Positions 1-7,070 of a stretch of DNA of 12,524 bases are shown here, one piece after another. Origin of the DNA: an uncultured Clostridia bacterium. Its GTDB lineage: Bacteria; Bacillota; Clostridia; TANB77; CAG-508. The translations under genes were made by a program, and so were the position numbers. Location of the stretch: NCBI GenBank assembly GCA_948664205.1, contig CAPNDH010000039.1:1-12524 (forward strand). Direction: 5' to 3'. Position 1 is the first letter of the stretch. Every line of letters starts with the position of its first letter. The notes beneath the pieces were generated by a model. That model ran no database searches. It was not told the origin of the DNA and worked only from the letters and a program-made list of their open reading frames with translations.

Positions 1-44
1 AAATAATATTTACTATAAAATATAAAAAAAGGAGGAAATTTTTT

Positions 45-1061
45 ATGAAAAAAATAGTAAATATAATTGCAATTTTTCTTGTTTTATTTTTACTAACATT
101 TACAATTAATATCTATGCAGCAACTTTAGACAACTTAGATATTACAACAAATAAAACAACAGTACATCCAGGAGAAACAGTAACTTTAAATATATCTTTT
201 GGTAGAGAAATGGGTTCATATGATGTAAATGTAGATTACGATGATAATCTATTACAATACGTAAGTGTAGATGGAGGTATAGCAAATAATACAGGTTCAA
301 AAGTATTAGTATCATATTTTTATAATGCAGCTCAAGATGCTGCACCACGTACTAGTATGAGCATAACCTTTAAAGCAAAAGAAGGAATAATAACTACAAA
401 TCCAACTGATTTAAGTATTACATTAACAGGTCTAGGAACACCAGATGCTACTTCTATAGATGATATCACAGTGCCTATTGTTAAAAATTTAATAGTAGAA
501 CCAGTATATGTAGATTATGATATTGCTCTTAACTATACAGGAGAAATAATACCAAAAGAAGAAAAAGATATGGAAATAATTATATCAAGCAGTATGGGTA
601 AAAGTTATGAGCACACAAGAATAATAGCAGAAGCTACAACTCCAAATGGAGAAAGTGTAAAACTTCTTGCAACAGATAGCCAAAATTTAGAACATGATAT
701 TATTCAAAGTGGATGGGGAACTGCTGATGGAGATAGCATAGGTGGAAAAGACGTAGTTAAAAAATTGCAGGCAAGAGGTCTATTTAGTGGTTATGGAGAT
801 TATTCTATTACATTAAAATTAATAGATAGAGAAAATTCAGATGCTGTAATTGCAAGTAAAACTTTTACAATTGCAGTAAAAGAAAAACCAGCCGAAGTAG
901 TACCACCAGCTGAAGAACAAGAGCCACCAACAACAGAAAATAATAAGCCAACACAAACTCCAAGTACACTACCAAAAACAGGTAATACAATATATTTAAG
1001 TATATTACCAATAGTCGCAATATTAATAGTAACATATGTAGTATTAAGGAAGAAAAAATAA
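45..1061 (+). CDS. LPXTG-anchored cohesin-like cell-wall surface protein
   Basis: A 338-aa secreted protein probably linked covalently to peptidoglycan by a sortase. Residues 1-25 form a signal peptide (MKK, hydrophobic core, IYAA). Residues about 26-150 resemble a cohesin domain: a beta-sandwich pattern with TVHPGETVTLNISF and YDVNVDYDDNLLQYVSV. Residues about 155-280 form a second beta-rich region I do not recognise. A Pro/Glu/Thr-rich spacer leads to LPKTG at 309-313, then a hydrophobic segment and the basic tail LRKKK, a textbook cell-wall sorting signal. The start has GGAGG ten bases upstream; an AT-rich TATAAA lies near position 14, but any -35 would be outside the window. The next gene is a sortase, which presumably anchors this protein. 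It has no CGG codon and its frame is intact. The cohesin call rests on pattern only, and the ligand is unknown. Confidence 0.85.
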   Translation: MKKIVNIIAIFLVLFLLTFTINIYAATLDNLDITTNKTTVHPGETVTLNISFGREMGSYDVNVDYDDNLLQYVSVDGGIANNTGSKVLVSYFYNAAQDAAPRTSMSITFKAKEGIITTNPTDLSITLTGLGTPDATSIDDITVPIVKNLIVEPVYVDYDIALNYTGEIIPKEEKDMEIIISSSMGKSYEHTRIIAEATTPNGESVKLLATDSQNLEHDIIQSGWGTADGDSIGGKDVVKKLQARGLFSGYGDYSITLKLIDRENSDAVIASKTFTIAVKEKPAEVVPPAEEQEPPTTENNKPTQTPSTLPKTGNTIYLSILPIVAILIVTYVVLRKKK

Positions 1062-1078
1062 CAGTTGTATATATTGAT

Positions 1079-1106
1079 TGTAGGGGTCGCTGTTCCAGCG
1101 ACCCGC
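1079..1106. repeat. Short palindromic element, GTAGGGG family, copy 1
   Basis: TGTAGGGG starts the element. A 9-bp perfect stem (GGGTCGCTG at 1084-1092 and CAGCGACCC at 1096-1104) closes on a TTC loop. It sits just after the stop of the surface-protein gene and is far more GC-rich than its surroundings. There is no T-run after it, so it is a poor intrinsic terminator. It shares its TGTAGGGG edge with three other elements in the window. Confidence 0.7.
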
Positions 1107-1132
1107 TTAAATGATTTGCTAAAAAATAGTAT

Positions 1133-1161
1133 TGTAGGGGCGATTATCAATCGCCCCTACA
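1133..1161. repeat. Short palindromic element, GTAGGGG family, copy 2
   Basis: A perfect 13-bp stem with a 3-base loop: TGTAGGGGCGATT, ATC, AATCGCCCCTACA. It lies 26 bases after copy 1 in the same intergenic gap and upstream of the sortase gene. It is followed by A-rich sequence rather than T-rich, so on the plus strand it looks like a mobile or REP-like palindrome more than a terminator. Confidence 0.75.
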
Positions 1162-1199
1162 TATAAAAAATACAGTTCTAAGGTTTATAGGAGGCAAAA

Positions 1200-1829
1200 A
1201 TGGGAAAAAGAAAATTGAGAAGGGAAAAGAAAAAAGACAAAGTAAAAAGTAAAATTAGAATTGCTATTTTAGGAATTCTTTTTTGTATTACCTTTTATGT
1301 TGGAATTGGTATTTATAAAGAAAATAAAATTAAATTAGTAGAAGAAAATAAACCATTAGTAGAAAAAGTAGCAGAAGAAATACCAATTGTGCCAGTTGTT
1401 CCAGTAGAAACAGAAATTTTGCCAAAAACATATATGGGTTATGAAGTTATAGCAAAATTAGAAATTCCAAAAATAAATTTAGAAACTAATGTATTAAAAG
1501 ATTATACTGCTGATGGAATGAAAGTATGTTCTTCAAAATTTTTTGGACCAGAACCCAATAGGGTAGGAAACTTCTGTATTGCAGGACACAATTATGACCA
1601 AGAGAATATGTTTAATCATTTAATTAATTTAGAAAAAGGAGATGAACTATATTTAACTGATAATAAAAATGGAAAACTTAATTATACAATATATGATATA
1701 TATAGAGTAAAACCTCAAAATACAGCACCAATAGGGCAAGAAACTAATGGAAATAGAATAGTTACTTTAATTACATGTGTTAATTATTCAAGAAGTAGAC
1801 TTATAGTACAAGCAATTGCAAATAATTAA
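1200..1829 (+). CDS. Sortase, class D-like
   Basis: A 209-aa membrane-anchored cysteine transpeptidase that cleaves LPXTG-type signals and joins the protein to the cell wall. Residues 1-20 are very basic and cytoplasmic; about 21-38 form one membrane anchor. A Glu/Pro-rich linker leads to the catalytic domain starting with GYEVIAKLEIPKINL. The catalytic residues are visible: His130 in AGHNY, Cys193 in TLITC, and an Arg in SRSRLIVQA (198 or 200). Size and layout fit the short class D group; class B or E is less likely because no extra helices are present. The start has TAGGAGG at normal spacing. The gene directly follows an LPKTG protein, its likely substrate, and ends in a strong terminator hairpin. 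Confidence 0.9.
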   Translation: MGKRKLRREKKKDKVKSKIRIAILGILFCITFYVGIGIYKENKIKLVEENKPLVEKVAEEIPIVPVVPVETEILPKTYMGYEVIAKLEIPKINLETNVLKDYTADGMKVCSSKFFGPEPNRVGNFCIAGHNYDQENMFNHLINLEKGDELYLTDNKNGKLNYTIYDIYRVKPQNTAPIGQETNGNRIVTLITCVNYSRSRLIVQAIANN

Positions 1830-1870
1830 AAGAGGAAAGATTTGGACGCGTCCCAAATCTTTCCTCTTTT
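1828..1870 (+). terminator. Intrinsic terminator after the sortase gene
   Basis: A perfect 18-bp inverted repeat (1828-1845 and 1853-1870) around ACGCGTC, overlapping the sortase stop codon. The left arm starts AAAAGAGG and the right arm ends CCTCTTTT, so the hairpin supplies its own A and T tracts and could work in both directions. The loop region GGACGCGTCC resembles the palindromic cores found in clostridial intergenic repeats. Confidence 0.8.
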
Positions 1871-1954
1871 ATCGCATATTTTCATATTTGAAGGGAAGAA
1901 TATAACAAGAAACTACCTAAGAAATACAAATTAAAAGGAGAGAAAAAAATTTTA

Positions 1955-4207
1955 ATGAAATATATAAAAATTTTACTTATAATAATAGGAATTTTATTTT
2001 TAAATGCTTTCATAAACATATCATATAGTGCTGATAAACGAGATGGGATAGAGAGTTTTCCAGATAGCTATAAACCATATTTGTATGAACTACAAAAAAA
2101 TCATCCAAATTGGAGATTTGTTTCATTATATACAAACTTAGATTGGAATTATGTTATAAATAGTGAAAATGTATTTGGAAAAAATTTAGTACCAAAGTCA
2201 TATTCTGATAGATGGAAAAATACTAAACCAGGAGAGTATAATGTTGAAGTAGACTCAGGATGGGTTGATTGTTCAAGAAGGTCTTTAGAATATACTATGG
2301 ACCCTAGAAACTTTTTAAATGAAGTTCGAGTTTTCCAATTTGAGGCACTTTCTTATGATGAAAAAACAAATAATATAGATGGAATTGAAAAAATATTATA
2401 TGGGACTGAATTTTATAATAGAATAGTAGATTATGTCACAAGTTCAGGAAATGTAATAACCATGAATAGCAAATATTCAGACCTTATATTGTCAGCTGGA
2501 AAAACATCAAAAGTTTCTACTTATCATTTAGCTTCAAGAATAAAACAAGAGGTAGGACCTTTCTTATCACATAGTTCTATTAGTGGAAGGGTAGCAGGTT
2601 TTGAAGGATTATACAATTTTTACAATATAGGAGCAACAAGCTCGGCAGAGCCTATGGGAGCTATAAAGAATGGACTTAGGTATGCACGAGATGGAAAAGG
2701 TGCTAGTGAAGCTACTAAAGCTAAATATTTAATTCCGTGGGATAATAAAGAAAAATCCATTACTGGTGGTGGAATTTTTATAGGTTCTAGCTATATTAAT
2801 GTAGGACAAGACACTTTATATTTGCAAAAATTCCATGTAACCTCTAATATAGGAGGAGAACTTTTTTGGCATCAATATATGACAAATGTATTAGCACCAT
2901 ATAGTGAGTCTAGGTCTATTTATAATGGGTATAATAATACTGGAATATTAGGGAATAGTATGACTTTTATTATACCTGTTTATAATAATATGCCACAGAT
3001 GAGCACACAAAACCCTAATATTTTAGAAAGTGATTATTCAGAAGATAATACAAAAGTATATGCAGATGTAACAAATACTCTAAATGTACGTTCAGGCCCA
3101 TCAACCTCTTATGAGCTATTAACAAAGGTAGATAGAAATGTAGTAATGACAAGAATTGCAAAAGGAAGGCAATCCCGGAGAATTATGGGATAGGGTAGTT
3201 CTCCCAAACCGGAATTATGGGGTATGTATTTCAAAACTATTTAAAAGAAATGCCAACCGTACAAATAGAAAAAATAAATGTCTCTAGCGATAAAACAGAG
3301 CTTAAAAAGGGTGAAAGTATAAAGTTAAAAGTAGAAATATTACCAGATGAAGCAAAAGAGCATGAAATAGAATACACTTCAAGTAATCCTAAGGTAGCTA
3401 CAGTAGACAGTGTAGGAAATATAATAGCACAAAAGTCTGGAACTACTACTATTACAGTAAAAGCAAAAGAAAATGATGTGAAGAGTGAAATTCAAATTAA
3501 AGTATATACACCAGTAACAGGAATAGAACTAACAAATGAAAATTTAGTTATGCAAGAAGGTGATAGTTTTGCTATAACACCTATTGTACTTCCAACAGAT
3601 GCAGATAATAAAAAAGTAACATACTCAACAGAAAATGAACAAATTGCTACAATAGATAGTAATGGAAAAATAGTAGCAGTTAAAGAGGGAAAAACTACAA
3701 TAAATGTAACAACTGAGGAGGGTGGCTTTAAAGGTAAAATAGAGGTAATGGTAGTAAAAAAACTAGGTGAAGATGAAATTACTTTTGATGAAAGCTTAAA
3801 GGTAGTACAAAATGAAATAACAGGCTGGGATATAGAAAGACTAAAAGTAGAAGATATAAAAGAAAAAATACAAACTTCATATAATATTAAAATATATGAC
3901 TATAAAGGAAATGAATTAACAGATGGGCAAATAGTTGGAACTGGAAGTAAAATTAGAATAGTAGATAACAACGATGTTATAAAAATGGAGTATTATATAA
4001 TAATTTATGGAGATATAAATGGAGATGGCAAAATAAATAGTTTAGACTTATTAGTACTTCAAAGGCATATACTAGAAATAGAAAGACTAAATGGAACATT
4101 TTTAAAAGCTCGGAAATATAAACAAAAACGGACAAAATCCTACTTCACTAGATTTATTAATTATACAAAGACATATATTGACATTGAAACTAATAGAGCA
4201 AAGGTAG
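1955..4207 (+). CDS. Secreted N-acetylglucosaminidase with SH3, Big2 and dockerin domains; needs three +1 shifts at CGG
   Basis: Read with three one-base skips at 3176, 3210 and 4111, this is one 749-aa gene; without them it splits into pieces. Residues 1-26 are a signal peptide. Residues about 30-350 resemble bacterial endo-beta-N-acetylglucosaminidases of the autolysin type (HPNWRFV, YHLASRIKQEVG, GLYNFYNIGA, FWHQYMTNV), which cut peptidoglycan glycan strands. Residues 367-431 form an SH3 domain ending in GELWDRVVLPNGIMGYV, which appears only after two shifts. Two Big2 Ig-like domains occupy about 435-600. The C-terminus is a type I-like dockerin: repeat 1 at 685-709 and repeat 2 at 719-742, the second visible only after the third shift. 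The stop is TAG at 4205. An AAAAGGAG site lies 14 bases before the ATG, a rather long spacing. The dockerin probably binds the cohesin-like protein encoded next. Each shift restores a known fold and no other lesion exists, so I annotate a coding gene rather than a pseudogene. Confidence 0.8.
3176..3179 (+). other. CGG +1 shift site 1 (SH3 domain)
   Basis: Frame before the site: CAA TCC CGG AGA, then a TAG stop at 3191. Skipping C3176 gives GGA (Gly408), then GAA TTA TGG GAT AGG GTA, coding for GELWDRV, the expected SH3 Trp strand. Confidence 0.8.
3210..3213 (+). other. CGG +1 shift site 2 (SH3 domain)
   Basis: In the frame set by site 1: CCA AAC CGG AAT. Skipping C3210 gives GGA (Gly419) and then ATT ATG GGG TAT GTA, so PNGIMGYV, the usual Asn-Gly turn and Gly-Tyr-Val strand of an SH3 domain. 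It is 34 bases after site 1. Confidence 0.8.
4111..4114 (+). other. CGG +1 shift site 3 (second dockerin repeat)
   Basis: Frame before: AAA GCT CGG AAA. Skipping C4111 gives GGA (Gly719) and a second dockerin repeat (GNINKNGQNPTSLDLLIIQR) closely matching repeat 1 of the same protein, then a stop at 4205. The unshifted frame runs on into the palindromic DNA. Confidence 0.85.
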
Positions 4208-4300
4208 ATTGGGGACGGTTCGTAATCGTAAACAAGATAGAGAAGAATTTAAAGCCAAAAAGCAAAAATAATCTGGCTAGATTAGGAACTGTCCCCAATC
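4208..4300. repeat. Palindrome-ended element, GGGGACGGTTC type
   Basis: It begins directly after the dockerin gene stop. Its ends are 21-base inverted repeats with two mismatches: 4208-4228 (GATTGGGGACGGTTCGTAATC) and 4280-4300, the reverse complement of GATTGGGGACAGTTCCTAATC. The 51-base middle is A-rich with no evident product. GGGGAC...GTCCCC ends of this kind recur in many clostridial genomes and are often grouped with REP-like elements moved by Y1 transposases; that link is from memory and no transposase is in the window. It may also terminate transcription of the gene upstream. Confidence 0.65.
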
Positions 4301-4347
4301 GGAAGCTAACAGGTAAAAACTTAAAAATAATAAAATTTTTAATTCAT

Positions 4348-4492
4348 TGTAGGGGCGACTATTTCTTAGCTCTTCGAACGATAGTTAAGTTAGCCGTTAG
4401 GAATGAAATGACTTTACGGATAACTTATGCGTAGTAATGCGAAGAAGAGTTAGAGATAAGTTATACGTTAGTGTAGTCGTCCGCTCTCCAAC
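4348..4492. repeat. Long structured GTAGGGG-family element
   Basis: The left edge TGTAGGGGCGACTA and right edge TAGTCGTCCGC are imperfect inverted repeats. Inside, a second imperfect pair (TTAGCTCTTCGAAC near 4366 and GCGAAGAAGAGTTAGAG near 4439) and repeated ATAACTTA/ATAAGTTA words could fold into a long branched hairpin. Together with the element at 4208-4300 it fills the 312-base gap 4208-4519, in which I see no gene. Confidence 0.5.
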
Positions 4493-4519
4493 GCCTTACT
4501 AAAAAGAAAGAAGGAAAAT

Positions 4520-5762
4520 ATGAAAAAAATTAAAAATATAATAATATTATTAACATTAATTATAATATCACTATTAATAAATAATATTTCTTTTGCTCAA
4601 CCTCAAATTCAAATAATTTCAAACAAACAAACAATAAAAAAAGACGAAGAAATTAATATAAAACTGCAAATTGCAGATACACCAATTGCAGCATGCACAC
4701 TTGAAATATACTTTGATACATCAAGATTAGAATATATAAATGGACCCGAAAATTCAAACTATTCCAACAATAGAATAATTTACACATGGGTAAGTAGCAC
4801 AGGGAAAAATCAGCAAGGTATAGAAACAGAAGCCTTTCAATTTAAAGTTTTACAAGAAGAAAACACTAATATTGCAGTTTTTGGAGAATTCTATAATGAA
4901 CAAGGTGAGAAAGTAGAAATAGAAAATAGTAACATAGAACTAAAAGTCAAAGAATACGAAAGTAATATAAATCAAATAACAGATAATATAGAACAAACTC
5001 GGAGCAAGTAATTCAGCTAATTTAAGTATACTAAGGTTAGACCATGAAGGAATTAGCCCAGAGTTTCAAAAAGATGTAAAAGAATACTATTTTATAGCAG
5101 ATACCACAATAGAAAATTTAGAAGTAACAGCAATTCCAGAAAATCCAAATGCTACAGTTACAGTAACAGGAAATAGAAATTTAAAAATAGGTAAAAATCT
5201 AATCGAAATACATGTTATATCAGAAGATAAAACAAAAGAGGAAACCTATAAAATATATGTAACAAAAACCACAAATGTAGAACTAGCAAATGCAAACTTA
5301 GAAATCCTTGCAGTAAGAGAAGAATTCTTAAATCCAGAGTTTGACCATAATATAACCAATTATAAGGTAGAAATACCAAATCAAACGGAAAAAATAGAAA
5401 TACTAGCAATACCACAAAGCCAGAAAGCAACTGTATCAATTATAGGAAATAATGAAATGAAGGTTGGAAATAATGCTATTCAAATAAATGTAATAGCAGA
5501 AGATGGAATAACAAATAAAAAATATGAATTAATAGTGCACAGAAGAAATGAACAAGAAGAATTACAATATGAGCAAGAACAAGAAAGCGGAGCTGAAAAG
5601 TTATCTGCTATATTAGAAGAACAAAATAATAGTAGAAATGTAGATGATATAGAGCAAAATAAAAATAATAATATAGTATGGGGAATAAGTATAATTATAT
5701 TAGGTACTATACTAATTACAGGAATTATTTATATTATAAAAACACGAAAAAAGATTGACTAA
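4520..5762 (+). CDS. Membrane-anchored cohesin-like protein with two cadherin-like domains; needs one +1 shift at CGG
   Basis: One 413-aa surface protein when a single base is skipped at 5000; read conventionally it stops at 5011. Residues 1-26 are a signal peptide ending SFAQ. Residues about 27-146 are cohesin-like (IQIISNKQTIKKDEEINIKL, CTLEIYFDTSRLEYINGP). After the shift (Gly161) come two cadherin-like beta-sandwich domains, about 165-250 (ANLSILRLDHEGISPEFQKD) and about 252-345 (ANLEILAVREEFLNPEFDHN). A Glu/Gln-rich spacer leads to a transmembrane helix at about 384-406 and a basic tail KTRKKID, so the protein is held in the membrane rather than by sortase. The RBS is GAAGGA, seven bases before ATG. 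Placed after a dockerin-bearing glucosaminidase, it is the obvious candidate receptor; binding itself is inferred. The stretch 5001-5456 has no start of its own but keeps an open frame. Confidence 0.8.
5000..5003 (+). other. CGG +1 shift site 4 (cohesin-like protein)
   Basis: Frame before: CAA ACT CGG AGC AAG TAA. Skipping C5000 gives GGA (Gly161) GCA AGT AAT TCA GCT AAT, coding for GASNSANLSIL, the usual entry into a cadherin-like domain. The restored frame stays open for 253 codons. Confidence 0.85.
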
Positions 5763-5783
5763 TTATGTTAAATATGATATATT
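5755..5783 (+). promoter_or_regulatory. Probable SigA promoter of the unknown gene at 5849
   Basis: TTGACT (5755-5760), 17 bases, TATATT (5778-5783). Its spacer holds the 19-mer AATTATGTTAAATATGATA (5761-5779), found again at 10170-10188 before the other unknown 146-aa gene. Confidence 0.5.
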
Positions 5784-5848
5784 TACAAAAGTAAAATTTT
5801 ATAAGTAACTATTCAATAATTATTAGTAGTGAAAGGAGAAACGAAAAC

Positions 5849-6289
5849 ATGAGTGATGTAAAACAATTAGCATTAGATGCTGTTGAAGGGCGAAAAGAAG
5901 CAGAATTAAGAGACTATGCAAAAAAAATTATAGAAATTTTTAAAATTTCTAATACATCCAAAGAATTAAAAAAGTCAATTTGGCAAGTACGGTTAATTGA
6001 TTATAGAGGTAGGGCACATTCAATAGAAGAATTTGAAAATTGTCTTATAATGATTTCTTTTGAACAAGGTGAAAATGCACAATTTTCCAATATTTTAGTA
6101 TTTGACTTTAGAGAACGTTTGATAGGTAAGAGTGAAGAATTAAAACAGTATATTAGAAAGCTAAAAATTCCCACTGAATTATTAGAAGACATTATAAAAT
6201 ATTTTAAAGAGAATCTGTCAGAATACTTTATAGCAACAAAAGAAGATCCTATACGTTTTAAAATAGAGTTGAAATCTAATAATTATTAG
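5849..6289 (+). CDS. Conserved-looking hypothetical protein, 146 aa
   Basis: I do not recognise a family. It is a soluble acidic protein with no signal peptide or membrane segment. It has a helical N-terminus (DVKQLALDAVEGRKEAELRDY), a central part that looks beta-rich (SIWQVRLIDYRGRAHSIEEF, CLIMISFEQGENAQFSNILV), and a helical end. The start has GAAAGGAG. The gene has its own promoter and a 28-base palindrome after it, so it is probably a single-gene unit. Codon 47 is CGG (5987-5989, V-CGG-L), and here the frame continues without a shift: skipping the C would give GGT TAA at once. It shares length and upstream promoter sequence with the gene at 10249, but the proteins are not visibly related. 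Confidence 0.8.
   Translation: MSDVKQLALDAVEGRKEAELRDYAKKIIEIFKISNTSKELKKSIWQVRLIDYRGRAHSIEEFENCLIMISFEQGENAQFSNILVFDFRERLIGKSEELKQYIRKLKIPTELLEDIIKYFKENLSEYFIATKEDPIRFKIELKSNNY
5987..5989 (+). other. In-frame CGG read without a shift (control case 1)
   Basis: CAA GTA CGG TTA ATT GAT. The zero frame stays open for the rest of the gene, while a +1 shift would give GGT TAA. The base before CGG is A, unlike the seven shift sites. Confidence 0.75.
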
Positions 6290-6299
6290 AAAAGTAAAT

Positions 6300-6327
6300 G
6301 AAATATTAGGAATATTCCTAATATTTC
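6300..6327 (+). terminator. Perfect 28-base palindrome, possible terminator
   Basis: GAAATATTAGGAAT followed by its exact reverse complement, then ATTTTAAG. It lies between the unknown gene and the Nudix gene. The stem is AT-rich and the T tract is short, so it is a weak terminator or a protein-binding palindrome. Confidence 0.45.
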
Positions 6328-6352
6328 ATTTTAAGTAAAAGGAGGATACTAT

Positions 6353-6808
6353 ATGAATTCAACGATCTGTTATATTGAAAAAGAAGGAAAATATCTAATG
6401 CTACACAGAACTAAAAAGAAAAACGATATAAACGAAGGAAAATGGCTAGGAATAGGCGGAAAATTTGAAGATAAAGAAAGCCCAGAAGATTGTATTATAA
6501 GAGAAGTAAAAGAAGAAACAGGACTTACACTAAATTCAGTAAAGCTAAGAGGGATATTAACATTTATAAATACAATTTGTGAAACCGAATATATATATGT
6601 ATTTACTTCAAACGACTTTATAGGAAATGTAATAGAATGCAACGAAGGCGATTTACAATGGATAGACAAAGACAAAATAACAAGTTTAAACCTATGGGAA
6701 GGTGACAAAATATTTATAGAAGAAATAAAAGAAGATAGTCCTTTTTTTACGATTAAATATGTATATGATGGAGATACATTACTTAGTTATGAATTGAAAG
6801 AATATTAA
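6353..6808 (+). CDS. Nudix hydrolase, MutT/8-oxo-dGTPase-like
   Basis: A 151-aa cytoplasmic hydrolase of nucleoside diphosphate-linked compounds. The full Nudix box GX5EX7REUXEEXGU is at residues 36-58, with G36, E42, R50, E51, E54, E55 and G57 all present; the glutamates bind the catalytic metal. Residues 1-35 give the expected first strand and the KWLGIGGK entry. The short length and the mid-protein YIYVFTSNDF strand fit MutT-like 8-oxo-dGTP diphosphatases of Firmicutes, but the substrate cannot be fixed from sequence. The start ATG follows AAAGGAGG at good spacing. It is followed by a hairpin block rather than a gene in the same operon. Confidence 0.88.
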   Translation: MNSTICYIEKEGKYLMLHRTKKKNDINEGKWLGIGGKFEDKESPEDCIIREVKEETGLTLNSVKLRGILTFINTICETEYIYVFTSNDFIGNVIECNEGDLQWIDKDKITSLNLWEGDKIFIEEIKEDSPFFTIKYVYDGDTLLSYELKEY

Positions 6809-6817
6809 ACAATGAAA

Positions 6818-6921
6818 GGCCGGGTTTATATAAACCCGGCCCAGCTCCTTAGAGACAAGCTCTAAGGAGACTTTCTTACACGGAAAAGCTGTGTAAGTAT
6901 AACAAATGGAGCGTTCTCCAT
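6818..6921 (+). ncRNA. Four tandem hairpins, possible structured RNA or compound terminator
   Basis: Four hairpins in a row: a 24-base palindrome GGCCGGGTTT-ATAT-AAACCCGGCC (6818-6841); CTCCTTAGAG-ACAAG-CTCTAAGGAG (6845-6869); CTTACAC-GGAAAAGCT-GTGTAAG (6875-6897); and ATGGAG-CGTT-CTCCAT (6906-6921). All stems are perfect, and together they are much richer in GC than the surroundings. None is followed directly by a clear T-run; a T-rich stretch comes only at 6980-6990. I do not recognise an RNA family. The gap 6809-7070 holds nothing else except a possible promoter near 7000. Confidence 0.35.
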
Positions 6922-6997
6922 CAGTTCATATAGAATTATACACTGTAGATAAGAAAAAGTCAATAGAAAAAACTATACTTTTCTTTTTTATGTTGTA

Positions 6998-7037
6998 TTG
7001 ATAAGTTACTTGTAGTAAAATAATTATATACTAAAAT
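6998..7037 (+). promoter_or_regulatory. Possible promoter region of the beta-lactamase-like gene
   Basis: Two readings compete: TTGATA (6998-7003), 17 bases, TAATTA (7021-7026); or TTGTAG (7010-7015), 16 bases, TAAAAT (7032-7037). Both lie at a sensible distance from the ATG at 7071. Confidence 0.35.
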
Positions 7038-7070
7038 ATGGTATAAAAACTAAATTAATGGAGATTAAAA

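Noticed and set aside
142..348. Minus-strand open frames opposite the surface protein and elsewhere
   Set aside because: They are Leu/Ile/Phe-rich shadows of AT-rich plus-strand genes, without ribosome binding sites or recognisable domains.
1428..1450. LPKTY inside the sortase as a sorting signal
   Set aside because: It lies in the linker before the catalytic domain, without a following hydrophobic segment and basic tail; it is probably chance.
2640..2650. CGG at 2644 as another shift site
   Set aside because: It is out of frame (AGC TCG GCA), and the coding frame continues normally. The same applies to CGG at 4128, 5384, 5586, 8674, 10091 and 11345.
3217..4434. A separate 405-aa gene starting at ATG 3217
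   Set aside because: This ATG is an internal Met of the SH3 domain with no ribosome binding site, and the last 75 codons run through palindromic repeat DNA. It is the middle and end of the glucosaminidase gene.
5457..5762. A separate 101-aa membrane protein
   Set aside because: It starts inside the second cadherin-like domain and has no ribosome binding site; the frame is open back to 5001, so it is the end of the cohesin-like gene.
6818..6921. CRISPR array
   Set aside because: The four hairpins differ in sequence and have no repeated unit with regular spacers.
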